Shown here: piece after piece, positions 1 to 10,043 of the stretch
How positions within the stretch are numbered: the first letter of the stretch is position 1
How the letters are laid out: each line of letters starts with the position of its first letter
Assembly: GCA_029378245.1 (NCBI GenBank)
Contig: JARKIF010000013.1
Location: 1,426,001 to 1,490,000 of the forward strand
DNA: 64,000 nt
Reading direction: 5' to 3'
From: Roridomyces roridus
Lineage: Eukaryota > Basidiomycota > Agaricomycetes > Agaricales > Mycenaceae
Translations under genes and position numbers: made by a program
The notes under the pieces: generated by a model
Told to the model about the DNA's origin: nothing
Databases searched by the model: none
Seen by the model: only the letters and a program-made list of their open reading frames with translations

Positions 1-64
1 CTGCAGTCTATATCCAGGACCGTCCGCCTCATCACCCCCTGATCTCGTTGGAACCGTATGCGTG

Positions 65-440
65 CCGGATCACTATGTACTGGTGTTCATTCCGCCAAAC
101 GGGAGACTGCCCGTCGGAAACTCTCGTGACGAGTCTCGTCTGGCGCACTCGCGGGATGAAGAGGACTGTTGGGGATAAATCAACTCCTTCTTGCCGGTGC
201 GTGCCGGTGCTCTCCTCTCTCTCTTTGTACTCAGCCCTCTGAAGTCGCACAGCCGGATCACTATGTACTGGTGTTCATTCCGCCAAACGGGAGACTGCCC
301 GTCGGAAACTCTCGTGACGAGTCTCGTCTGGCGCACTCGCGGGATGAATAGGACTGTTGGGGATAAATCAACTCCTTCTTGCCGGTGCGTGCCGGTGCTC
401 TCCTCTCTCTCTTTGTACTCAGCCCTCCGAAGTCGCACAC
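65..440. repeat. 188-bp tandem duplication (two copies)
   Basis: Two adjacent copies, 65-252 and 253-440, match almost base for base, with a period of exactly 188 bp and only a few substitutions. Each runs from CCGGATCACTATG to the GAAGTCGCAC motif. Open frames seen here on both strands are duplicated along with the DNA and match nothing known, so I treat this as non-coding. It may continue beyond the left edge. Confidence 0.9.
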
Positions 441-1376
441 CCGCTCATCATACTTGGTAGCAAGTCGACACATCTGTACTATGTCCCGGATCGGCCCACG
501 AGTATGTGCTTTTGAAATTTGAAATTTGTGTGTGTGTTCAAGGGGGCATCGGGATCCGAATTTCGGATATAGGGTCGAAAAGTTTCTTTCGACCCTGGCT
601 GGACCCACAAACGCAGGGCATCGGAGTTCATCCGCTATAGATGATAGCGCGCCGCACAACCAAGTTCCAACAGGAGGAGTGAGCAGGCTAGCAGCTCGGC
701 ATGGGTACCCGGCACTGAACCTCAGAGGTGCGCCCATATTCGGTTCCCAGATGAAATGATTGTTGAATCGATTTTGGAATACGGATGAGTGTGCCGATGG
801 TTACGGGGTCCTCCCTCGGAACTGTCTTTGGCAGCGGCCATCACGGATTATCATCGTGTTTCAAAGCGCGATGCTCCGGGCCTCCATACAAGTGCCCCAG
901 TGTACCACCACGTTCAATCTCGCTTTTGATGCTTACTCATCATGTAATTCCTTACGCCAGCGGTCATCACGTTACGGCAATCTCACAGGTACCGTCCTGC
1001 TCCCATCTCGGACATGCTGCCCTCCAAGCTCTGGAGATTCCTCCTCATATTCATTACATAAAACACTCAGAAACTCCCTCTGGTTCCTGGCTGCACAGAA
1101 GGCTCAAGCAAACACCACATCCGAGCTATTTTCTATACCAGTCGAGCCATACTTGCATTCCGATCCCAGATGGTGCTCGCGGACTGTCGATGATTTATTT
1201 GCTGCTGGTGGTGGGCTCTGCCTTTCTTTAAAATTGCTCAGGCGGATATGCACACTGTGCCGTCTCATCACGCCCGCCATCTTGCCGCCATCACTGGAGT
1301 CGCGAATTTCAAATATCCGGGTTTGTCACGCCTCTACTTATCTCTTCCCTCACTTGCACTACACCTACACCGTCAA
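441..1376. other. non-coding upstream region of the MULE transposase
   Basis: No convincing gene. It holds a perfect 10-bp stem hairpin, AGGGTCGAAA at 571-580 against TTTCGACCCT at 587-596 with a 6-nt loop, just after a smaller palindrome. The long open frame through 760-1629 overlaps the transposase N-terminus in another frame and resembles no protein. Terminal inverted repeats of the transposon probably lie here, but I could not pair them with a 3' partner. Confidence 0.5.
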
Positions 1377-4300
1377 ATGTCAGGGCCGAAGCGTAGAGGT
1401 CGGCCACCCAAACCGAAGAAACGGAGGTTGTCGCCTACAGCTACGCCGTCTACCTCTATCGCACCTCCGCCCGCTGGTGCCGCGAGTACCACACAGGATA
1501 CCGTTGCCTCCGATCCATCCCTCGGCACTCCTCTCACCGGCGATGATGCACGTCATGTGCTCCTGGCGGCTCAGGGAGCCACTACCTCCATCGCTGCTGC
1601 TGCTCTTCCCGCTCATCGCCTTTTCCTGAACGCCATCCCACACGAGGCTAGCAAGGGTTGGCGAAAGCTAGCCACAATACCGATTGATGACCTTGCCTCC
1701 TGGTTTGACAACCAGGTGAGTGTCTGTTCTGGGTTTCACACTCTGCCGTATTCAGACAACAACTCCAGCTCAATGATTACAACCCGTACGAGATGAGCCC
1801 CGACCAGACAAATCCCTCCGAGTTGCGGGCCGTCGAAGTGAAATGGGTTGGGCACCCGGGAGACTCACCACGCGATCCACGTGCACGCCGATGCTACGTT
1901 CGGTGGCCAGTTCAACGTCCCCCCGCTGAAGAGATCCAATTGGCGATCAGTGCTGGTCGCCCCGTGGTCCGGTGGGACTTGCGCTGCGCAGGGGTCGAAG
2001 ATCGTGATTGGAGTGCTGTAGCCGAGTCGGAAGCAGAGGAAGATGAGGAGGAGCTTCCGAAACTGCCTCGGTGGAAAGAGTGTTCAAATCTGGTCAAGTT
2101 ACACGTGTGTGGACATCTTTGTCTCAAGACAGATTCGTTCTAATGTCTTTGAAAGGTCGAAGTGTACCCTGCCGACTTGGGTACCGCCGTTATTTGGCAG
2201 CAGCACGATCATCCGGTGGTTACTCCCGCTGATTGTAAGAAGGGACTCAAGTTCTCCCGGCTTCAACGAACCTCATTTCTGGAGGTCGTCCGACTTCACG
2301 GGCTCAAAGTTTCCACCCTGGTGATCGGTATGGCTATATTTCGATGCCAGCTCACTTCTGATGTCTCTTAGAGTCCCGCCGCGCCGCCGAGTCTCCCACT
2401 GTCTATGGACGCACAGCCCCACTGCCCGAATGGAGGCAGGCGACTCGGACTCAGATTACCAGTTTGCATATCGCGGCCAAGCTGCGCCATCTTTTGGACC
2501 GCAATCCCTGGCGTGCCACTCATCTCTTGGTCCAGGGAAACATGGGCACTGGCAGAACTTTCTGGTGCATTCCTTGGTCTCCTGGAATAGATCTAGCTAA
2601 GCGACGATCCACCACAGCTATAATGCCCATGACTTCAGCAAAGCAGACTCCAAGTCGAAATTCACGCTCGGTCTCACTGACGAGTACTCGTTGGACAGCG
2701 GTATCGCATTTTCGATTGGCCCGAACGGCGGACTCGGGAGCGACCAATCTTGGCGCCACAAATCACAGAACCGTGCCGCCATGTCGCTTTTGACGACAAT
2801 CGATGAAGAAGGGCACATGGTTCCAGGTCCGTGTTCTTTTCTCAATTGTTTTGTCCTAGATTTATGCCGCTTCCAGTCTCCGTCTTTCTCTCTGCCAAGG
2901 CAAACACGGAGACAATTCTGAGCTTCCTGTGCGGCACACACGACAAAATTGTGACCCGTGCGCAGGCTATTATTCAGAGTGAGTGCTGCGTCCGCTCGTA
3001 GACTAAGGTTGACATTATCGGCAGATCCTGAGACTGTTTCGACACTGAATCGGCCGGATGAGATTGTCGCTACCATCCGTCGGAATGCTATCACGATCGT
3101 TGCCGAAGGCTGGCAGATACGCCGTATCATGATCGACAAGCACTATCCTTCTCTTCGAGCCATCCAAGCATGTAAGTGCATATTTGGCTCCCGCAATGTT
3201 GGTGCTCATGAAACCCCGCCCGCCAGTCATCGCCAAGTATAACCTCAAAGGGGTTTCAATTCGTCTTTGCCAGTTCCACGTCGTAGACACCATTTTAATT
3301 TGGCAGTGGGCGGATGGCAATAAGGGGCTTGCTGTCAAGATTCCTCAACGCCTGAAGATCCAGATCATTTTTCTGTTTCGTTTCGTTCAGCGGGCACGGA
3401 CCCGCGACGAGTTTGATACACTCTCGGGCGATTTTCTGGAGGCCGTCCGGGGTATTATTATGAGTGCTGTCGGTAGTGAAGATGACGAGGATGAGGATGA
3501 AGGCTCAGATGGGGATGGCGACCAGTCTCCACCGCCGACGACGGCGCAGGGAAACAAGCCACGCATTCAGCTCACCAGGGCAACTGCCCAGGCGATGTGC
3601 GACGCAGTGGAAGACTATTTTACGCAGAATTGGTTCGTCGATGATTGGATTGGTATGTCTTTCCCAGTGTGGGTGGTGCATCCCATTGTTCATGCTCGCT
3701 AGAATGCTACACCGACATAGGGCTCCCTCCCAACCAGGGACGCGATCGAGGTTGGAACACCAACAACTGGACTGAGTCGGCGTACAAGACGTTCGACAAC
3801 GTTATTTTACAGGCTCGACAGAATAAACGGTGAGGTTTGGCCACCCAGAAAGCTTGCTGACTGCTGACGAACAATGGTTATACAGCATTGACCGCCTCGC
3901 AGTTTTGATTCTGCACGATTTCCTTCCCCACTATCAATACTGGCGCCCCAGAGATCGCCCACAGCCGCAGCACATCGTCCAAACTCATCTCAACGCGTAC
4001 GAAATTTGGGATCGTGGTTTGGTGATCGAAAAACGCCCAAAGAGTCTATATGATGTGCACGTCGTCGTGTGAGTTGTCGCATCCATCTCGCCAGTGTTAC
4101 CTGATTCCCGTCGTCTTCAGAGATGGAGAGGCACGGACTTTTGAGGTTCAAATGAATCCCATGAAGTGCTTCTGTCTCGCGTATCAACAAAGCGGCTTGG
4201 ACTGTGCACACACGCTGGCTGCAAAGCTGTTTGTGCGAAACGGGCCCGTGGAAGTTTGGCATGGTGTGTGATTACTCTTCCAGCGCACCATTTTATCTCA

Positions 4301-4789
4301 TTGAAGCCCGACAACACAGAGCAGGAGAGCAAGTCGGAGAAGCTCTCACCAAAGACTAGAAAGAAACCCGGCGGCGGAAAGGAGCCTGATGACGAAAACC
4401 TAAGGAAACAATTCTACCAGGTACTCCAACTGTTGGAGCAGGCGGATGAATTCCTCGTCGAGTCCGCGGATCTCGCTGCAGAGCCGGCATTTCAGCCCGT
4501 GGGTCCGAGATCGGAAGGTTTTGGTGAGTCTGGTGGGGACGTTCTTACTTCGCATTAATGACGGGATGTAGGCGCAATGGGGACGGAAGTCGGACGCCCG
4601 CGCAATACCCAACCCCTCCAAGGATGGCGGCATGAGCCCAGCTTCAGTCGCCGCCCTGGGGCTCACGCCGTCGGTCGTATGGGTCCCAACAGCATCTTCA
4701 GTGGCAACTTCAAACATGTGCTGTCCGAGCTGTATAGCGTCACGGCCCAGAAACCTTCGGCGTTGGGCCGCGTTGCAGCGGCTATGTGA
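1377..4789 (+). CDS. MULE transposase with AT-hook and SWIM zinc finger
   Basis: The ATG at 1377 opens a basic N-terminus with an AT-hook core (RGRPP). The first exon ends at 1715 (CAG|GTGAGT) and several short introns follow, for example 2093-2155 and 2328-2371. The transposase core has the three expected acidic residues in context: Asp in GSDQSW (about 2742), Asp in IMIDKHYPS (about 3130) and Glu in NNWTESAY (about 3774). A C-x2-H motif (RLCQFHV) follows the second Asp, as in MULEs. An acidic linker follows (about 3470-3530). The SWIM finger is CFC...CAH at about 4168-4211. The reading then runs to an in-frame TGA at 4787-4789, beyond which the same frame stays open and continues into the protease part. 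It may therefore be the N-terminal half of one broken protein. Exon borders at 2405-2640 are the least certain. Confidence 0.65.
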
Positions 4790-4891
4790 CAGCGGCAGCC
4801 ACACGAAGAGCCTCCGGCATCGCCTGCACCGGCTGCACAACGCCGGCGACCAGCTCCCAACACAGGCGGGCTTACCACCGAAGAGATTGAG

Positions 4892-7800
4892 ATGCAGACG
4901 TCGGATGTGTGGCGTTGGGCTGCCGGAACCTACACCATGCGCGCAGAAGAGGTGATGACCATCATCGACATATTGAACTATTCCTCCTTGGCGAAACAGA
5001 ATGGTTGGTTGTTCGTGTGCTGTGCGCCGGTCTGCATCACACCCGAGGTTGTTGAGCAGCTTGACTGGTCTGTGCCGCTGTCGCTTGCTGAGGTACGTTC
5101 AATCCAATTTGCCCATCATTCAGGTTACATTTGACGTGTGCGGTTAGTTGCGCTCAAAGGGCCTGGGTTTCATCGCCGACGTATTGCAGGCACGCAACAG
5201 CATGCAGGTGAATCGTCTGATTGTGTTTCATCTACTGGCCAATCATTGGACCTTGTTCGACCATGTACTCGGGGCAGATTCTGGCCCGAATGTGGTTCGC
5301 CTCAACCCCATGCCACCCATCGAGGAGGGCGGCATAGCCCCGGAATCGTTCAGCATCTCGGATCAACGAGCCTTGGCCGTCTACTTTGACCCCATCCGCC
5401 TCGAGAAGGTTGCCCAACATAATCCAACCGCGTTCTCACTGCCTCCGTCGCATGTAAATGCTCGCAGACCTGTCTTATAAGTACCATTCTGACAATTTAT
5501 GACAGGGTGTTCTTTTCAATGGCCCGAGCAGCATATCGGCGTTCAACGCAGTGATTCGTCGACTTGTGGCTTCTGGACGTCATTCTTTGCTGTCGCCCGA
5601 CTCCTCGGCATCGACTTGGATCAAGATGTCGTGCGCATAATGGACCAAAATCCTGACGAACTGAAGGAGGTCTTTGCACTCATTTGGATCGCGTTTCGCT
5701 CGAACCCTGATGGTGTACCGTCCGATCTGGTCCAGGAGCTTTTTGCAAGATTCAAGCCGACTGAGGACGTTTGCAGCGTGTCAGATGTGGTTCGTACCGG
5801 ACCTGCATAAAATGCTCTCGCCATGGACTTATTCAATCTAGTTTTCTAAAAGTCCTCACGCACCCTTCACCGCAGACCGGGCCACCGAAGCCACGATTGC
5901 TCAGGATCGGCTGGCGGCGCTGGTTGGTGCTGACGAGGCTCGTGTCTGGTGTATTGGTGCGCACCGCCCCACCTCTGGAGACGTCAAATCCCTGGTTGAA
6001 CAAGGCTATGTTTCTGATCACGTCCTCGACGCCTACCTCGAACGCTTTTGTGGTACTCTCATGCCCAGCGACTTTCGCGTGCTCATCGCGGACTCCAACG
6101 TCACGTACGAGATGACCCAGGCGAAAAAGAACCCCGAGGGAATGAAGCCAAAAAGAGCCACAAATTTCGAGTTCTGGTTCCCAGACGATGTACGTGCAAC
6201 CAACCTGGTATTTAACCGAGACGAATTAACACAAGTACAGGACATTTTCGCGTTCGGTTTACTGCTGCTTCCTTGGCTTTGGAACGACAAGTGGATGCTC
6301 CTTGTTGTTCATTTTGGACAGACCACGATTTCGCTGTATGATGGAGCGCCCAAAAAGCTCAGGGCTGCACAAACAGCGAAAGCCGCAACCGAGGTTCATT
6401 TGTGTTTGCGATTTTCTTCCAGTGTGACTGACCTCTCCCTTCTTCACAGCGCACTTTGCAAATGTTGAAATGGGAGTACCGGGCCCGACATTCGAGTGAT
6501 TTGCCAGAGACTTGGACTTGTGCTGTAAAACAGGTTTGTGACGTGATATACACGGTGCTTGATTCCATCTGATACTCATTCATCTAGCCGCAAGTGCCTG
6601 AGTACTCTAATCCTCGAGAATCTGGTCTGTATTGCATCTACTTTGCAACTCAGCTTACTCTCCGCCGCCTGGATTCTGTGTCTTGGATTTTTGGGCAGCC
6701 CGAACGCACTCGAGTGCAGGCCGGCGTTGCGGCGGCTCTCTGTACTGCGATATGCGAGGAACCGGTCAACGGCCTTTTGGAAGGAATGGATGATGTGGAC
6801 TTGGACGAAGCGCACAGGCACCGGAGAATCGCAGAGGCGTTTTACCCCCATCTCGCTTCCACCGACCTCACTCGTCGCAAATCCCTGCAAGACTGGCTGA
6901 TTGAAAGAACAGCTCGATTGATAAAGTGAGTCGCCTTCCTTCCAGCTTACTAAACTAATAATCCGACTGCCAGTCCCAAGCTGGGATCCTGCCTACTCAT
7001 GACGCCCTCTATGGAGGGAGAGCCTCTGCTCTGTCCCGCAATTATCACCCAAGTGACAGATACAACGGCTCGCGCGACTTGGTACACCGGGCTCTACACT
7101 CGCCCGGAGCAACTGCCGACTGGATTCGAGCTGGAGCGCCTCGCGGATGGCAAGATCCGCGGATGGCAAGATCCGCGGATGGGAGGCTATAACTCGGGAA
7201 TTGGCGGTTGAGAATTGGACGGAGGTGTGCACAATGATGCTTCCATTCAATCCAACTAACACAATAAACAGCTGGATGCAGTCAAATACCCGGCGCAACT
7301 CACTACTGCTGGGCGTCTATATCCCTCTCCTTTGATTCCGAGCCAGAAGGAGCTCGCAGCGTGTCTCGACCCACTGGTGGCACAGATTGCGGACATCTAT
7401 TTGCACCCCTCCACAGAGAACTCGACCGACGTTTTCGCGATCCTGGACGCCCGTTTCACTGCCGCCGACGACAAAGGGAAATTGGAATTCTACCGTGAGC
7501 TCCTCGGAGCTCCCCCAGGCGAAGAACCCTTCTGCCCGGCCGACGAGGCCTACTTCTCTTCCCTTTGTCGCAAGCTCCGACTGGCTTTGGGAAATCAAGG
7601 GGAGATGGCGCGTTCCACATCAATAAACGACCACAAGGTTTGGGCTCACGGCGCCGGACGAGTCATGTTTGCGACCGCCGCCTGCGCACACTATCTCTCT
7701 ATTGAAGATAGACGTGTAGCGCTGCAGCTTCTGGAGACTCGGCAAGTCATTCGGGAGCCTGGAGACCTCGACGCAGTTCTGCAGGCGTATGGGCATGCAC

Positions 7801-7901
7801 TCCGTCATCTAACTGTTCCAGACGTGGAGGCGTTCGCACGCGAACGTCTGATTGTTGTGCCCGGTCTTGGTGAGGTTGCACTTCCCAGCCGTCGTAGGTA
7901 G
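4892..7901 (+). CDS. Ulp1/C48-like protease part of the MULE transposon (two modules)
   Basis: Module 1 (about 4900-5760) has a His-Trp in LANHWTLFDHV and a Gln/Cys pair in GVQRSDSSTCGFW, matching the His and Gln...Cys of Ulp1 (SUMO-protease, C48) folds. Module 2 (about 5870-6900) has the same architecture, but the His position reads KWMLLVVHF and the Cys position reads ESGLYCIYF, so both catalytic residues look lost. A C-terminal part with no recognised family runs to the stop at 7899-7901. Introns are at about 5092-5148, 5455-5506 and 7224-7271. A 16-bp duplication at 7145-7176 shifts the frame. The ATG at 4892 is only the first Met after the in-frame TGA at 4787; the frame is open from that TGA, so this is probably the C-terminal half of the transposase polyprotein. 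Confidence 0.6.
7145..7176 (+). repeat. 16-bp tandem duplication causing a frameshift
   Basis: GGATGGCAAGATCCGC occurs at 7145-7160 and again at 7161-7176. With one copy the frame runs smoothly (LADGKIRGWEAITREL) into the next splice donor. With both copies the frame shifts and meets a stop at 7209-7211. It is either an inactivating mutation or an assembly error. Confidence 0.85.
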
Positions 7902-9189
7902 CATGTCTGTACATCGACTTGGACAATGATATTATAACGAAGGCTCGAGATTCAGTTGCAGCTAACTCACCGACGTGAAGACTAGATTGAATTGTTCAGC
8001 TCTCGATGAATTTCGCTCACCCCACTTCATTTCCGTGCCATTCAGTCGAGGCAAACACGCTTATCAGAAAGGAAAGACCTTAATCACAAATTGGACTTGC
8101 GCTGGCGGATGAAGACCAACACCAGGTTTAACTCAGATGCATCGGCGAAGAATCCGAACATGCCGGCCCTGCTCGAGACTCAGAACATCCCGAAGACCAA
8201 CAGGCCAGAAAGCAGCGTCATTGATTGAGAACAGCAACTTTGGGGAAAGAGGAGGCTGGGTCCGGCGCGTCAATAGGGTTAATCCATCGTTCATTACGGT
8301 GAGCTGGAATTGATATTCAATTTTTTAACTCGGACATCCCATTATAGACGCAACTACCCTGTAGATGGCCAGGTTTGCATCTACACAGCGCAGGATTGAA
8401 TACACTTGGTCGGGAAACTCACACGGGATAGATCGCCGAGTATAAGTATGCAGTCTGCTTGTATTGTGATGAGAATACCTCCGCCGGGATGTCGGATGCG
8501 TGACAGACTGGAAGGAGCACCGTGAGTGTCTGGCTCAGACTCGATAGCAGAAACACGCACCAAAGAGCTGCAAGTCACAGCTTACAACTCGTCTGCAGCA
8601 TCCGAGTCCACATCCACCCCCCCGCCCAACTGCAGTGCTTCTCATCCCACGCCGTCCTCGGGCATTCCTCGGGCATGAAAAGTTCACCAGACGTCCACGG
8701 GAACTGCTGAGCGGAGACGACGATGGAAGTGAGCAGCAAGACCAGCCGGGTTACGATCATGTGATGATGACGCTGATAGTCATCTGACCGCGCATCAAAA
8801 GCGCGTTGGTTCGTTCCAACACTAGCCCATCCCGAATGACTGTGCCTGGGGCTTCGCTCACTGAGACTCACAGCGGAAATCATGTCCATAACTCATGGGA
8901 AGAAGAATTTCCCGCTCCAACATGCACAAAACATCGAAATAGCAGCAGTTTGGGAGGTAAATCGCCTCCTGTGACCGATTGGGGGTGCGGAAACGAGTAA
9001 TTCGATTTTTCTAGGGCTCCAGTAGGTCGCCATATGCAGTAGGCAACACCCTGGGACAAGGGGCAGCCGCGCTGACGTTCTGTGGAAAAAGGTGACGGAA
9101 CGCCGATATGAAATGACAGGCCGGCTATCCACAGGACAGTATTATGATACCCGGGGACATCTGGTGTTTTTGCTGACACAGCGGGTGAA
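7902..9189. other. mostly non-coding region between the transposon and the MYND fragment
   Basis: About 1.3 kb without a gene I can support, apart from a weak short minus-strand ORF at 8575-8760. The 3' end of the MULE transposon must lie in its first part, but no terminal repeat is evident by eye. Confidence 0.4.
8575..8760 (-). CDS. possible small secreted protein or first exon
   Basis: A minus-strand ATG at 8758-8760 opens a 61-residue frame that starts with a signal-peptide-like stretch (MIVTRLVLLLTSIVVSAQQ) followed by a Trp/Cys-containing segment. It could be an exon-1 remnant with further exons towards 8380, where another open frame lies. No family is recognised and the coding evidence is weak. 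Confidence 0.2.
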   Translation of the reverse strand: MIVTRLVLLLTSIVVSAQQFPWTSGELFMPEECPRTAWDEKHCSWAGGWMWTRMLQTSCKL

Positions 9190-9505
9190 GGACTCACTTT
9201 TTGCGAGCAATACTCGGCCAAGCGGCACTGCGCAGCGGGTTTAATTCGACGAGAACAATTAGATACGCGAGAACTTACTTACCTTGCTACAAATCTTGAG
9301 CGCCTCAGCTGTCTTGCCACAAGCCAAGCAAGCCCGCCGAATGCCGCGCGATACTTTTCTTGGATCTCCGTCGAGGATGGAAGTAGGTTTGCCTTGTGCT
9401 CCTTGACGGAATCCGGGAGGGCGAATTGCACGACTGGGGCGCGGAACATGATGGTGGCGAAAAAGAATGACAGGTGTTTGTTCCTGATTGCACTTCGGAG
9501 TGTCT
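9190..9505 (-). pseudogene. truncated, frameshifted copy of the MYND-finger gene
   Basis: On the minus strand this segment matches the start of the MYND gene at 13179-14864: the first-exon coding sequence, the C-x2-C...C half of the finger, the first intron position and the CRLAEYC exon. Relative to the intact gene one G is missing in the GGGG run just before the first zinc-binding Cys, which throws the finger out of frame. Similarity stops soon after the second splice donor (about 9190) and about 50 bp upstream of the start codon (about 9505). It is a partial duplicate with no intact product. Confidence 0.75.
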
Positions 9506-10043
9506 GCGCCGATCATTGTTCCGAATCAAAGTTGAACTACTAAGTAAGTTGGTCCAAGCCGATTCGCGAAGGATTGGATGATTTACCGGGAGGATCGCGG
9601 CGGCTATATGCATGTCTGAGGCGCCGATTGAGAACAGCACCCGCTGAAGAGTACCGTTCCGGTTGCAATCGCAATCGGTCCTCGTAAGTAACCGGGGAGC
9701 CGACGGCCCGATGCACTGTATCGATTCCATCGCATTGGCTGCAATCGTGCATAAGGGCTAGTGCCCGAGATGGTCGTTCTCAAGCCAGCAGAAAAAATGC
9801 GCCTTGATCTGGAGACTGGCCATGAATCGGATGGCTCCGGCCCGAATACTGTTTTATCTACAGCAACCACTTGTTTTCTACCCTAGTTTCGAAGATACTG
9901 ACAGATCATGACAGTGAGAATTGAGCAAGCTATTTTAGCTGCCAGAACCGTATGGACAAGTCACAAGTGAACTGACCGGGTACTGTCGGAGTTGCGGAGT
10001 TTGCAAGCCTCCCCACGTTGTTCTCCTTTCACCACCCCCCACC
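9506..10043. other. intergenic, promoter side of the NLR-like gene
   Basis: Short minus-strand frames at 9540-9870 match nothing. The last 30 bases before 10044 are pyrimidine-rich with an A/C run ahead of the ATG, as is common for fungal start sites. Confidence 0.4.

Larger units (their letters stand above)
1377..7901 (+). mobile_element. Mutator-like (MULE) DNA transposon, coding part
   Basis: This 6.5-kb stretch encodes, in order, an AT-hook, a MULE transposase core, a SWIM zinc finger and two Ulp1/C48-like protease modules. The transposase-SWIM order defines MULEs, and plant Kaonashi-type MULEs are known to have captured Ulp1 proteases. An in-frame TGA at 4787-4789 and a 16-bp duplication at 7145-7176 interrupt the reading, so the copy is probably inactive. 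Only coding limits are given, because terminal inverted repeats and target duplications were not found by eye. Confidence 0.75.

Noticed and set aside
65..440. Direct repeats considered as a CRISPR array
   Set aside because: The unit is 188 bp with no spacer between copies, and the genome is eukaryotic.
760..1629. 289-codon open frame on the plus strand
   Set aside because: It overlaps the transposase first exon in another frame, has no domain and has a composition typical of chance open frames.
1377..7901. KDZ-type transposase considered for the large transposon
   Set aside because: The SWIM finger, the CxxH after the second Asp and the NNWTES context fit MULEs; no KDZ cysteine cluster is seen.
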